A stretch of 64,000 nucleotides of DNA, taken from positions 6,042,501-6,106,500 of the forward strand of contig NZ_JARUBL010000001.1 of the NCBI RefSeq assembly GCF_029626155.1. Direction: 5' to 3'. Shown here one piece after another: positions 55,720 through 63,564 of the stretch. Below the pieces are notes generated by a model. The model had not been told where the DNA came from, searched no databases, and saw only the letters and a list, made by a program, of their open reading frames with translations. The DNA comes from Solwaraspora sp. WMMD1047 (GTDB lineage Bacteria; Actinomycetota; Actinomycetes; Mycobacteriales; Micromonosporaceae). Made by a program: the position numbers and the translations under genes. How positions within the stretch are numbered: position 1 is the first letter of the stretch; the number at the start of each line of letters is the position of its first letter.

Positions 55720-58371
55720 TTACGCGTCCCCTCGTCCGGCCGATCCGACCGCCGGGGCTGACTCCTTCCGGCGTTCGGCAACAGCGTAGGTCCGGTCCGG
55801 ATGGATCAGCGCGAGCACCCAGCTGAATCCGATGGCGGCGACCAGGACGAGCACGGCGAGCAACGCCGCGGCGAGGTTCTCCAGGCTGTAGCCGGCCTGC
55901 ACGATCTGCATCACGCCGGAGAGACCGACCGCGGCGATGCCGCCGAGCAGGACATCGTTGCGCCGCCGGTTGGACCGTTCCCGGATCTCCCGCTGCTGGT
56001 CGGCGATCCGTTCCCGTTCGGCCCGCAGCCGGGCCTGGTGCTCCTCCTCGCGCCGGACCCGGTCGGCCTCCCGGGCCGCCTCCTCGCGCAACGCCCGCGC
56101 CATCGCGTCGTTGCGCTCCTGCTGGCGGCGGACCGAGGCGTCGACCAGGGTGCCGATCCGGTCGCCGAGCACCTGGTCGATCATGCCTTCGAAGTCGCGG
56201 CGCAGGGCGTCGAACTTCGCCGCCTCCAGCAGCTTGTCGATGGTGGTGCGCACCACCGGCGAGGTGACCAGGGCGGGTGAGGTGACGAACATCAGGCTGA
56301 GCCGGCTGGCCATCACGAACTGGTGCAGCCGCAGTTGCTGGGCCTCCAGTCGGCCCTGCATCTCGACCAGTTCCCGGGTGTCCCGCTCGTACGCCGCCGA
56401 GGCGAGGTCGGCCGGGTCGGGGGGTGACTCGCCCTGCTCCAGCCGGGCCACCATCCGGGCGAGGTGGCGCTTGACGTCGGAGTAGTACTCGGCCACCTGG
56501 TCCTGCCAGCCGGCGAACATCCCGTCCAGGCTGGCCACGAACTCGGCCGTCTCCTCGATGGTGCCGAGCATGTAGTCCGGGGTGCCGGGGGTGACCACCA
56601 GGGTGGTGTTGCAGGTCCGCAGCAGCAGGTCGCCGGCGAACTCCGGCACGTCGACCACCGGCAGCGTGCCCGGCTGCACCGGGTAGCGCAGCCACTCGGC
56701 CAGCGAGCTGAAGCCGTGCCGGACCGGGTGGCAGAGCTGCTGGGCGCCGATCGCGCCGGCCGCGTCGTACGCGGTGGCGGTCGGCACCGGGTCGCCGCCG
56801 TCCGTCGGCACCAGCGCGCCCCGGTCCACCGAGACCAGAACGTGGTACATGCCGGGCCGGACGCTGGCGCGTACCTCAAGTCCGGAGTGGGTGGCGAGCT
56901 GCCCGGCGGCGTCGCCGATCACCTCGGTGGCGAAGTCGGAGAGGCGCCGCCAGGCTCGGTCGGAGCCGGCCGGGTCGTCCGCCGGGCGCAGCGGGGTGCC
57001 GAGTTGCACGAGGTCGCCGAATTCGGGCGCGGCGCGCAGCATGGCCGCGTACACCTCGGGTGGGGTCGCCTCGGAGAGCTCGCATTCCAGCCGCAGGTAG
57101 TGGTTGCCGAGCCGGGACAGGCGCAGCTCGGCCCGGATGGTCGCCGGTGCGGCGCCGGGCCGGTCCACGTCGGTGGTGGTCAGGTCGGGCAGGGCGACCG
57201 CCATCCCGCTGTACTGCCGGCCGAGCGGGTCGTCGCCCTTCCAGATGTCGTCGAGCAGCAACTCCTCCACCACCAGGTGCGGCTGGTCGGCGATCCGCCA
57301 GCCGGCGACGGTCCACCGGTGGGCGGTGCGGCAGGCCGCGTCGACCATCTGCTCGGCGAAGTCGGGTACCGCGTCGAGATCGCGGGTGTCGGGTACTCCG
57401 TTGTCCCGGTCGCCGGAGGTGTCGGCGTAGAGCCCGAACGGATAGAGGTAGACGACCTTGCCGTGGTCCAGCCGCAGCCACGGCCGGTCGGCGGCGGCGG
57501 CCAGCGCCTCGACGTTGTACCGGTGGGCCCGCAGTTCGCTGCGGGCCACCCCGTCGGGTAGCCGCTCCTCCGCCGCCCGCAGCGCCGCCACCGCCCGCGC
57601 CAGCTCAGCAGCACTCCCGCCGACCGCACCGTCGCTGGCCGCACCGTCGCTGGCCGCACCGTCGTCGGCCGCCGGGTCCGCGGGCGGGCCGGCGAAGTGC
57701 CGGTGTACGGCATAGGCCCCGCCGGCCAGCGCCCGGTAGTAGGCGGCGTCGTCGCCGGCCTGGCCAGCGATCGCGGCGCCGACCGGGGTCTCGGTGAACG
57801 CGGCGGCGTCGGCCTCGAGCGCCGAGGCCAGTTCGGCGGTACGCGAGGCGAGCCGTCCCCACTCGGCGAGTGATCCGCAGCTGCCGGCGTTGAAGGTGGC
57901 CATCTCGCCGTCGAGGACCTCCAGCAGGCGCACCGCCAGGCCGGTCAGCTCCGGGTCGGCCGGCTTGGCCGAGCCGGCCAGCCCGGCCCAGCACCGCCCG
58001 GCGTGCCGCATCACGTTGAGCACCGGTTCGACGTACCAGGCGCTCTCCCATGCCTCGTCGCACCAGTGCTTGAGGTAGAGCACGAACAGCGGCGCGGCGT
58101 CGGGGACGGTGGCGGCGGTGGCCAGCAGGCGCTGGACGGATTCCAGGACGGGCGCCTGGCCGGTGAGCCGGTTCTCCTCGGCGTTCCACAGCGGCAGTCC
58201 GTCGATGCGCCGCAGGTGCTGCTCGTCGAGGGGGCCGGCGGGCGCGATGAGCCGGTCGGCCAGCCACTGCCGCAGCGGCCGCTCGTCACCGTCGTCGAGC
58301 GCCCCGATCAGGTCGGAGATCGGGCTGGAGATCGGGTCGGAAGTCTGCGTTGGGGACTCGGCTGGCACCAC
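55720..58371 (-). CDS. large membrane-anchored coiled-coil protein of unknown family
   Basis: 883 residues from GTG 58371, which has GGAG 8 bases upstream; the open frame continues to 58680 but that part lacks such a signal. A helical N-terminal domain (about 1-250) is followed by an alpha/beta region (HGKVVYLYPFGLYADTSGDR; LRLSRLGNHYLRLECELSEA). A coiled-coil (about 660-830) then leads to two C-terminal TM helices (VLLGGIAAVGLSGVMQIVQA and LAAALLAVLVLVAAIGFSWV). I do not recognise the family. It is divergent from the SPFH lipoprotein, and the two may work together at the membrane. Confidence 0.75.
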   Translation of the reverse strand: MVPAESPTQTSDPISSPISDLIGALDDGDERPLRQWLADRLIAPAGPLDEQHLRRIDGLPLWNAEENRLTGQAPVLESVQRLLATAATVPDAAPLFVLYLKHWCDEAWESAWYVEPVLNVMRHAGRCWAGLAGSAKPADPELTGLAVRLLEVLDGEMATFNAGSCGSLAEWGRLASRTAELASALEADAAAFTETPVGAAIAGQAGDDAAYYRALAGGAYAVHRHFAGPPADPAADDGAASDGAASDGAVGGSAAELARAVAALRAAEERLPDGVARSELRAHRYNVEALAAAADRPWLRLDHGKVVYLYPFGLYADTSGDRDNGVPDTRDLDAVPDFAEQMVDAACRTAHRWTVAGWRIADQPHLVVEELLLDDIWKGDDPLGRQYSGMAVALPDLTTTDVDRPGAAPATIRAELRLSRLGNHYLRLECELSEATPPEVYAAMLRAAPEFGDLVQLGTPLRPADDPAGSDRAWRRLSDFATEVIGDAAGQLATHSGLEVRASVRPGMYHVLVSVDRGALVPTDGGDPVPTATAYDAAGAIGAQQLCHPVRHGFSSLAEWLRYPVQPGTLPVVDVPEFAGDLLLRTCNTTLVVTPGTPDYMLGTIEETAEFVASLDGMFAGWQDQVAEYYSDVKRHLARMVARLEQGESPPDPADLASAAYERDTRELVEMQGRLEAQQLRLHQFVMASRLSLMFVTSPALVTSPVVRTTIDKLLEAAKFDALRRDFEGMIDQVLGDRIGTLVDASVRRQQERNDAMARALREEAAREADRVRREEEHQARLRAERERIADQQREIRERSNRRRNDVLLGGIAAVGLSGVMQIVQAGYSLENLAAALLAVLVLVAAIGFSWVLALIHPDRTYAVAERRKESAPAVGSAGRGDA

Positions 58372-58606
58372 GGGCAAGCTCCGAGGGGGTCGGTGGACGC
58401 GGCCGGCGGCCGACCATGATCCACCGCCGTCTCCCACTATGCCGGCGCTGGTCAACGGCCGGAATCCGGCTATCAGCGGCCGGGCGGGGGCCGTGCGTAC
58501 GGTGCGCCCGCCACCCGAACGACGGGGGCCGCCGCCGCCCGGCTCGGGCTGGACATTGACCCCGATTTCTACCGTCGGAGCGGGGAGACGACGGATGGAG
58601 GCAAGA

Positions 58607-59515
58607 ATGCGCCGACTGGGGATCACCGTGGGGATCGGGGCGTTGCTGGTGCTGGTGACCGGGTGCAGCACGGTCAGCACCGAGTCGGACCAGGTGTCGC
58701 TGCACTACGACGCGGGCGCCTTTTCCAGCACCACCTACCAGGAGTGCGTAACGGAGAACAACCGCACCTGGGACGGGCCGGGCGAGAAGTACTTCACCTA
58801 TCCCGCCGGCCAGCGGACCTTCGACTTCAGCGGCAACGACGACGCGGAGGTGCCGCCCTACACGGTGGTCTCGAAGGACAACCAGGAACTGTCGGTGTCT
58901 GGAGGTCTGACCTTCCACCTGGACACGTCGTGTGAGCCCGACGGCGGGATGCTGCGCGAGTTCCACGAGGAGATCGGGCTCAAGTTCCAGCCGATCCTCG
59001 ACGACGACGGCAGGTACACCGACAACTGGCTCGAACTGCTGCGCTTCTATATCGGCCAGCCGCTGAACAAGGCGCTTACCACCGAGGCGCAGAAGTACGA
59101 CTGGCTGGCCCTCTACAACGACCCGCAGACCCGGGCCTCGTTCGAGTCGGCGATCAACGCCAGCCTGGGCAACTCCGTGAAGGCCACCACCGGCGGCAAG
59201 GCGTACTTCCTCGACTTCAACCTGACCTTGCAGAAGCCGACGCCGCGCCAGGAACTGGTCGACGGGCTGGCGGCCGTGCAGGTGGCGATCACCGAGCGGC
59301 AGGCGGTGATCGAGCAGAACGCCACGGTCGACGAGAAGCTGAAGCAGATCCGCAAGCTCGTCGCGGTGCTCGGCCCGTACGGCTACGTCCTCTACGACGC
59401 CATGCAGCGGTGCCTGGTCAGCGAGACCGCCAAGGGCTGTCCGACGTTCCTGCCCGTCCCCGAGGGCGGCAACATCAACGTCCCCGGCCCGGCCCCAGCC
59501 CCAGCCGCCACCTGA
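58607..59515 (+). CDS. SPFH/Band-7-like lipoprotein
   Basis: 302 residues from ATG 58607, with GGAGG six bases upstream; an ATG at 58595 is also possible. The signal MRRLGITVGIGALLVLVTGC carries a lipobox LVTGC. The SPFH features follow: YPAGQRTFDFSGNDDAEVPP, TVVSKDNQELSVSGGLTFHL, LLRFYIGQPLNKALTTEAQK and a coiled-coil near ITERQAVIEQNATVDEK. SPFH proteins scaffold membrane microdomains. It is divergent from a large coiled-coil membrane protein. Confidence 0.85.
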   Translation: MRRLGITVGIGALLVLVTGCSTVSTESDQVSLHYDAGAFSSTTYQECVTENNRTWDGPGEKYFTYPAGQRTFDFSGNDDAEVPPYTVVSKDNQELSVSGGLTFHLDTSCEPDGGMLREFHEEIGLKFQPILDDDGRYTDNWLELLRFYIGQPLNKALTTEAQKYDWLALYNDPQTRASFESAINASLGNSVKATTGGKAYFLDFNLTLQKPTPRQELVDGLAAVQVAITERQAVIEQNATVDEKLKQIRKLVAVLGPYGYVLYDAMQRCLVSETAKGCPTFLPVPEGGNINVPGPAPAPAAT

Positions 59516-59534
59516 CGCTGGACCGGAGACGACG

Positions 59535-60137
59535 ATGCCTAGGAAACGGCGGGCAGCGGACGACGACCTGTTCGACCGCATCTTCATGCCCTTGATGCCT
59601 ATCTGGGCAATGGTCCTGATGGCTATGTACGGTGCCCTCTTCATGTTTGCCTGCGGCATGCTGTTCGGGCTTCCCGATGACGACTCGGCGTATCTCACCG
59701 CGACAACCTGGGTGGTGGTGGCCGTGCCCGTGCTCACGTTGCTGGCGATGGTATTCCTCACCATCGTTGCCAGGATCATCGGCGAGGACCTTGAGGGGGC
59801 GTTCGATGTAGTGGTCGCACGCCTACCGGGAGCACTGTTCGTCCTGAGTCCCGTGGGCCTGGTGCTCGGTTGGTTGGTGGCCATTCCCCTGGGCCGGGCA
59901 GCGACCGGGCTGGGTGTGGCGGAAAGCACCGCCTGGCGGTGGATCATCTTTCCGGTGGCCGGGCTGGTCTGCCTCGGGATTGCGTCGGTGACCTACCTCC
60001 GGCTCAACGGACGCAGCCTGCTCCCGCCCTGGAGGCCGGCACCGGGTGGCGAGCTCGGAGATCCGCTGGCGGGCGATGCGGGTCAGGACTTCGGGGGAGG
60101 TTCCGGCACGGATTTCGGCGGCGATTCCGGCGACTGA
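59535..60137 (+). CDS. four-helix membrane protein, unknown function
   Basis: 200 residues from ATG 59535, preceded by GGAGACGACG. Four hydrophobic helices (LMPIWAMVLMAMYGALFMFA; TTWVVVAVPVLTLLAMVFLT; ALFVLSPVGLVLGWLVAIPL; IIFPVAGLVCLGIASVTYLR) and a C-terminal Gly/Asp-rich tail. It starts 19 bp after the SPFH lipoprotein gene, on the same strand, and probably forms an operon with it. The family is unknown. Confidence 0.7.
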   Translation: MPRKRRAADDDLFDRIFMPLMPIWAMVLMAMYGALFMFACGMLFGLPDDDSAYLTATTWVVVAVPVLTLLAMVFLTIVARIIGEDLEGAFDVVVARLPGALFVLSPVGLVLGWLVAIPLGRAATGLGVAESTAWRWIIFPVAGLVCLGIASVTYLRLNGRSLLPPWRPAPGGELGDPLAGDAGQDFGGGSGTDFGGDSGD

Positions 60138-60225
60138 CGCGGACCCCGGCCCGGCCCCCGCCCGACGCTGGACTTCCAGGCAGCCGTCCCAAGCTGGCGA
60201 ATGGTAGTGCGGGACACTGTGCGGC

Positions 60226-60468
60226 ATGGAATCCTTCGGCGTCAATCCCAACGAGATCGACGCACTGCTGGCCGACCGATCCGGCGAGGCCGCGCCAAGG
60301 TCGAGGTTGACCGAGTGCGAGTCGATGCGGGAAACGCTCGATCTGCTCTCCGACGACGAGGCCATCGCCGACCTCCGCCGGTCGCGAGCGGATTTCGCGG
60401 CCGGTGACACGTTCTCGGCGGACGAGGTGCGTGCCGAGTTGGAGCGGCGTCGAAGCAGGGTGACCTGA
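60226..60468 (+). CDS. orphan antitoxin-like protein
   Basis: 80 residues from ATG 60226. The C-terminal DLLSDDEAIADLRRSRADFA-GDTFSADEVRAELERRR pattern resembles the toxin-binding tails of Phd/YefM or RelB-type antitoxins. The N-terminal part MESFGVNPNEIDALLADRSG has no clear ribbon-helix-helix. I find no toxin gene after it: the downstream gene is a minus-strand DUF397 gene. It may be a remnant of a lost toxin-antitoxin pair. Confidence 0.5.
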   Translation: MESFGVNPNEIDALLADRSGEAAPRSRLTECESMRETLDLLSDDEAIADLRRSRADFAAGDTFSADEVRAELERRRSRVT

Positions 60469-60508
60469 TCCTCCGCGAGGGCAGACCGGCCGTCGGCTAC
60501 CGCAGCGT

Positions 60509-60709
60509 CTACGACTGGTCCGCCGAGTGCTTTGCGCCGGTGATGAAGGCGCGCCAGGCGGTGGGGGTGAAGGTGAGGGTGGCGGTGGTGCGGTCCTTGG
60601 AGTCGCGGACCAGGACCCGGCCGGGCAGGTTGTCCGCCACCTCGACGCAGTCTCCGCCATTGTTCGTGCTCCGGGTGGCGGTGCGCCACCGGGCGCCGGT
60701 CAGCTCCAT
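60509..60709 (-). CDS. DUF397-domain protein
   Basis: 66 residues. The DUF397 signature is complete: MELTGARWRTATRSTNNGGD, CVEVADNLPGRVLVRDSKDR and LTFTPTAWRAFITG. It overlaps the end of the XRE gene by 10 bp, which is the typical paired arrangement in actinomycetes (as around whiJ). Such proteins are thought to work with the adjacent XRE regulator in development or stress control. Confidence 0.92.
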   Translation of the reverse strand: MELTGARWRTATRSTNNGGDCVEVADNLPGRVLVRDSKDRTTATLTFTPTAWRAFITGAKHSADQS

Positions 60710-61467
60710 GTCCTAGCCACCTCTTCGATCAGATCGAGGGACGCCTGCCGGGTGAGGGACTCCCCGCAGATACTGTCCCACCGCCGGCCGAGGGTGGCAA
60801 TGTCGGCCGGGTCGGCGTAGATGTCGCCGCGCAACTGGCCGTCCACATAGGCCAGCTCGGTGGCGTCGGCCAGCCGGGCCAGGACGAACGAACCCGACAG
60901 GCCGGTGTGCCAGGGGACCGTCGAGGGGATCACCCGGATCTGGACGTGCGGGTGGCGGCGGGCGATCTCGATCAGGTGCAGCGCCTGGTCGCGCATCACC
61001 GTCCGGTCGCCGAGCAGCCGCCGCAGCACCACCTCGTCCATGACGGCAACCAGGTACGGCGGCCGGTCGCGGGCCAGGATCGACTGCCGGGCCAGCCGGT
61101 CGGCGAGGATCGCCTCCACCTCGTCGGGGGTGTGCACGGCACCGACCCGCAGCATCTCGCGGGCGTACTCCTCGGTCTGCAGCAGGCCCGGGACGGCCAG
61201 CGGCTGATAGGAACGCAGTGCGGTGGCCTGGGCCTCGATCTGCTGCCAGGGCCGGAACCAGCCGGTGCGCCGCCGGAACGGCGCGGGCCAGAACTCGGCC
61301 GGGTCCCGGCCGAGGGCCTTGGCGACCGCCGCCCGGCTGCGCGGATGCGGGATGCGATCTTCGCTCACCCATCGGCCCACCGTCTTCGGATCGACGTTCA
61401 CCCGTAGCGCCAGCGATTCGGCAGTTTCCCCGGCCTGCGCGATGGCGATTCGCAATGCCTCGTTCAT
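60700..61467 (-). CDS. XRE-family regulator with DUF5753
   Basis: 255 residues from ATG 61467, with GGGGGAG upstream. N-terminal HTH (about 1-55, AIAQAGETAESLALRVNVDP, RWVSEDRIPHPRSRAAVAKA). DUF5753 follows (about 90-250, WFRPWQQIEAQATALRSYQP, VPGLLQTEEYAREMLRVGAV, then the PYLVAVMDEVVLRRLLG segment and the RRWDSICGESLTRQASLDLI tail). It is WhiJ-like and coupled to DUF397, whose product probably modulates it. Typical of many paralogous pairs per genome. Confidence 0.93.
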   Translation of the reverse strand: MNEALRIAIAQAGETAESLALRVNVDPKTVGRWVSEDRIPHPRSRAAVAKALGRDPAEFWPAPFRRRTGWFRPWQQIEAQATALRSYQPLAVPGLLQTEEYAREMLRVGAVHTPDEVEAILADRLARQSILARDRPPYLVAVMDEVVLRRLLGDRTVMRDQALHLIEIARRHPHVQIRVIPSTVPWHTGLSGSFVLARLADATELAYVDGQLRGDIYADPADIATLGRRWDSICGESLTRQASLDLIEEVARTWS

Positions 61468-61737
61468 TCGACTCCCCCTTCGGATGTGAAACCAGTCCAC
61501 AGCAGAGGGCCGGAACAATCAAGGACAATTTCCGCGTACGCCTAATGCCTTTGAAATGCCCTTGTTCCGTCCCGGCGCTGACCGACACTGCCGGACACCG
61601 GCCCGCGATCGGCCCCGCCCTGCCACGCGCCGGGAGCCCACACGCTTCGCGCCCGACTCTCCAGGCGCCGCAGGAAACCACAGCTCAGGGTGGCCTGGCC
61701 ACCGCCACTTAGGACCCGGACGCCAGACACCGTTCAC

Positions 61738-61781
61738 GCATTATGACTCGGTGGAATAATTATGACGGAGAGGCATAATGC
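61738..61781. repeat. AT-rich nested repeat, possible operator
   Basis: GCATTATG (61738-61745) is inverted at 61774-61781, ATTATGAC is repeated directly at 61740 and 61759, and ATAATTAT (61756-61763) is self-complementary. The local AT content stands out from the region. Confidence 0.5.
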
Positions 61782-62101
61782 GCATCGCGATATTGCCGAC
61801 CTATACGTAACGCATCGTGTTCGACGGGGCCACCGGCCCGTCTTGGCGCGCTCAAGAACCGTAGAGGAAGCCGCACGATAATCACATCGAGAACCGGATG
61901 ATGACTGCATGACGGCCGCTCAGGGAGGTCGCGACGACCATGGAGACGGTCGTGCGGATGCCCGGGGCCTGCTGGGGAAGGCGGGGCCCGGGGGCGCCGG
62001 GGGCGGGGCGCCCGGCAGTGCCAGGGGTGGGGCCCCGGGGGTTCCGGGGGTGGGTCCCAGGGATGCGAGGGCTGGGGCCCGCGGGGCTGGGGGGTGCGGG
62101 G

Positions 62102-62175
62102 CTGGCCTGCGGGGCTGGGGGATGCGGGCTGGCCTGCGGGACTGGGGGATGCGGGCTGGCCTGCGGGACTGGGGG
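62102..62175. repeat. 27-bp minisatellite
   Basis: About 2.7 copies of a unit beginning CTGGCCTGCGGG and carrying CTGGGGGATGCGGG, with one substitution between copies. It ends just before the DUF3499 stop codon. Confidence 0.85.
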
Positions 62176-62178
62176 TGA

Positions 62179-62544
62179 TCAGTGGGAAGGCGGGATGACA
62201 CGCAGGTGGCCGCGGCGGCCGGTCTGCGGGTTGCCGTGCTGATCGGGGTCGATATCCTCGGTGCGCTGCACCGGGCGGGCCGCCTCGCGGACGGCCTCGG
62301 CGAGGGCGACCAGGTCGTCGGTGGTCGGCGGCGGCGGGTCGAACTCGCCCTCGTGCCGGACCACGTCCCAGCCCCGGGGAGCGGTCAGACTCCGGGCGTG
62401 CGGCTCGCAGAGGTCGTAGGTGTGCGGCTCGGCGAAGGCCGCCAACGGGCCGACGACGGCGGTCGACTCGTTGTAGACATAGGTCAGCGTTGCGACGGCC
62501 AAGCGGGGGCAGCCGTTACGGGAGCAACGCCGTGGGGACCTCAC
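62179..62544 (-). CDS. DUF3499-family protein
   Basis: 121 residues from GTG 62544. The family signature: RRCSRNGCPRLAVATLTYVY and HTYDLCEPHARSLTAPRGWD, with Cys positions that suggest metal binding. The tail is variable (GNPQTGRRGHLRVIP). Conserved next to the metallopeptidase-like gene and whiB in actinobacteria. No known function. Confidence 0.92.
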   Translation of the reverse strand: MRSPRRCSRNGCPRLAVATLTYVYNESTAVVGPLAAFAEPHTYDLCEPHARSLTAPRGWDVVRHEGEFDPPPPTTDDLVALAEAVREAARPVQRTEDIDPDQHGNPQTGRRGHLRVIPPSH

Positions 62545-62744
62545 GGCGGCACGGTATCTCCATTACCGGCTTCCCGGCCACGGATGCGGATCCGACACGC
62601 CGACAGTAGTGATCACAATCCGGCCGGTGGTGGGTCCGACACCCGGCTGGCTGTGGTCCGACACGACCCGCGACCACCGACAGGCCGGCGCCCGGTCGGG
62701 TCTACCCTGAGGTAGTGGATCGGGGCGGCGAATCGGGGTTGCAG

Positions 62745-63194
62745 ATGACCAGTCCGGAGCACCGCCGGCCGGGCGCCGGCCGCCGCACCCGCCGGGACCG
62801 GCACGGACGCGGCCTGCGTGGCCGGCTGGTGCCGGCGACGGTGCCGCTGGCGCGGACCAAATCGGAGATTTTCGACGACCTCGTGCTGGACACGGTCGAG
62901 ACCCTGGAGCGGCGGTTCGCCAAGGAGCTGGCCGGCGTCGAGTTCGCGGTCGAGGACGTGCCGCCGGATCTGAACGTCTACGACTCCGACGTCCTGGAGG
63001 ACGGCGAGGTGCCGTTGGCCCGGCTGCTCCCCGGCCGGCCGGGACAGCAGGAGGTGCCGCCCCGGATCGTGCTCTACCGCCGGCCGTTGGAGTTCCGGGC
63101 GATGGACCGGGAGGATCTGGCGGACCTGGTCCACGACGTGATCATCGAGCAGGTGGCCAATCTGCTCGGCGTGGACCCGGACGAACTCGCCTGA
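62745..63194 (+). CDS. metallopeptidase-family (DUF1025-like) protein lacking HExxH
   Basis: 149 residues from ATG 62745; a GTG at 62715 could also serve. A basic N-terminus leads into FDDLVLDTVETLERRFAKEL, GVEFAVEDVPPDLNVYDSDV and VLYRRPLEFRAMDREDLADL. Where zincin relatives have HExxH, this has HDVIIEQVANLLGVDPDEL, with His and Glu wrongly spaced for the standard site. It may be a non-catalytic family branch, common in actinobacteria. Divergent from DUF3499; convergent with whiB. Confidence 0.85.
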   Translation: MTSPEHRRPGAGRRTRRDRHGRGLRGRLVPATVPLARTKSEIFDDLVLDTVETLERRFAKELAGVEFAVEDVPPDLNVYDSDVLEDGEVPLARLLPGRPGQQEVPPRIVLYRRPLEFRAMDREDLADLVHDVIIEQVANLLGVDPDELA

Positions 63195-63306
63195 CCTCTC
63201 CGGCCGCAGGCCCGGTCCGGCCGGCCTCGCCCGTTCCCCGGCCCTCTGGGCGGGCGGCCCCCCGACCACCCGGCCCAGCCGGCCCCGATCGCCGCAGAAG
63301 GCACCG

Positions 63307-63564
63307 TCAGGCGACCCGGCGCTTCAGCTTGCGCCGTTCCCGTTCGGAGAGTCCACCCCAGATGCCGAACCGCTCGTCGTGGCCGAGTGCGTACTCCAGG
63401 CACTCGACCTTGACCTCGCAGCGGGAGCAGATCCGCTTCGCCTCGCGGGTCGAGCCGCCCTTCTCGGGAAAGAACGCCTCCGGGTCGGTCTGCGAGCAGA
63501 GCGCCCGCTCCTGCCACTCCGGTGCGTTGCCGAGCAGGTCGGCCACCTCGAGCTGGCCGTCCAT
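63307..63564 (-). CDS. WhiB-family transcriptional regulator
   Basis: 85 residues. The four Fe-S cysteines are Cys23 (ALCSQTDPEAFFPEKGG), Cys46 and Cys49 (ICSRCEVKVE) and Cys55 (ECLEYAL). The GIWGG turn and the basic ERRKLKRR tail complete the WhiB signature. Size and neighbours (DUF3499, phosphomannomutase block) match the WhiB2/WhmD group that controls septation. A 16-bp palindrome lies about 115 bp upstream of its start. Confidence 0.95.
   Translation of the reverse strand: MDGQLEVADLLGNAPEWQERALCSQTDPEAFFPEKGGSTREAKRICSRCEVKVECLEYALGHDERFGIWGGLSERERRKLKRRVA

Larger units (their letters stand above)
61468..62178. other. repeat-bearing intergenic region
   Basis: About 710 bp between the XRE gene start and the DUF3499 stop. 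It holds no credible coding region; the apparent Gly- or Pro-rich frames follow GC repeats. It contains an AT-rich repeated motif (about 61738-61781), then a G-rich stretch with a 27-bp minisatellite (62102-62175). Confidence 0.5.

Noticed and set aside
61909-62178. Gly-rich small open frame, and a Pro/Arg-rich one on the other strand
   Set aside because: Both follow the 27-bp minisatellite and G-rich sequence; no ribosome binding site, no family.
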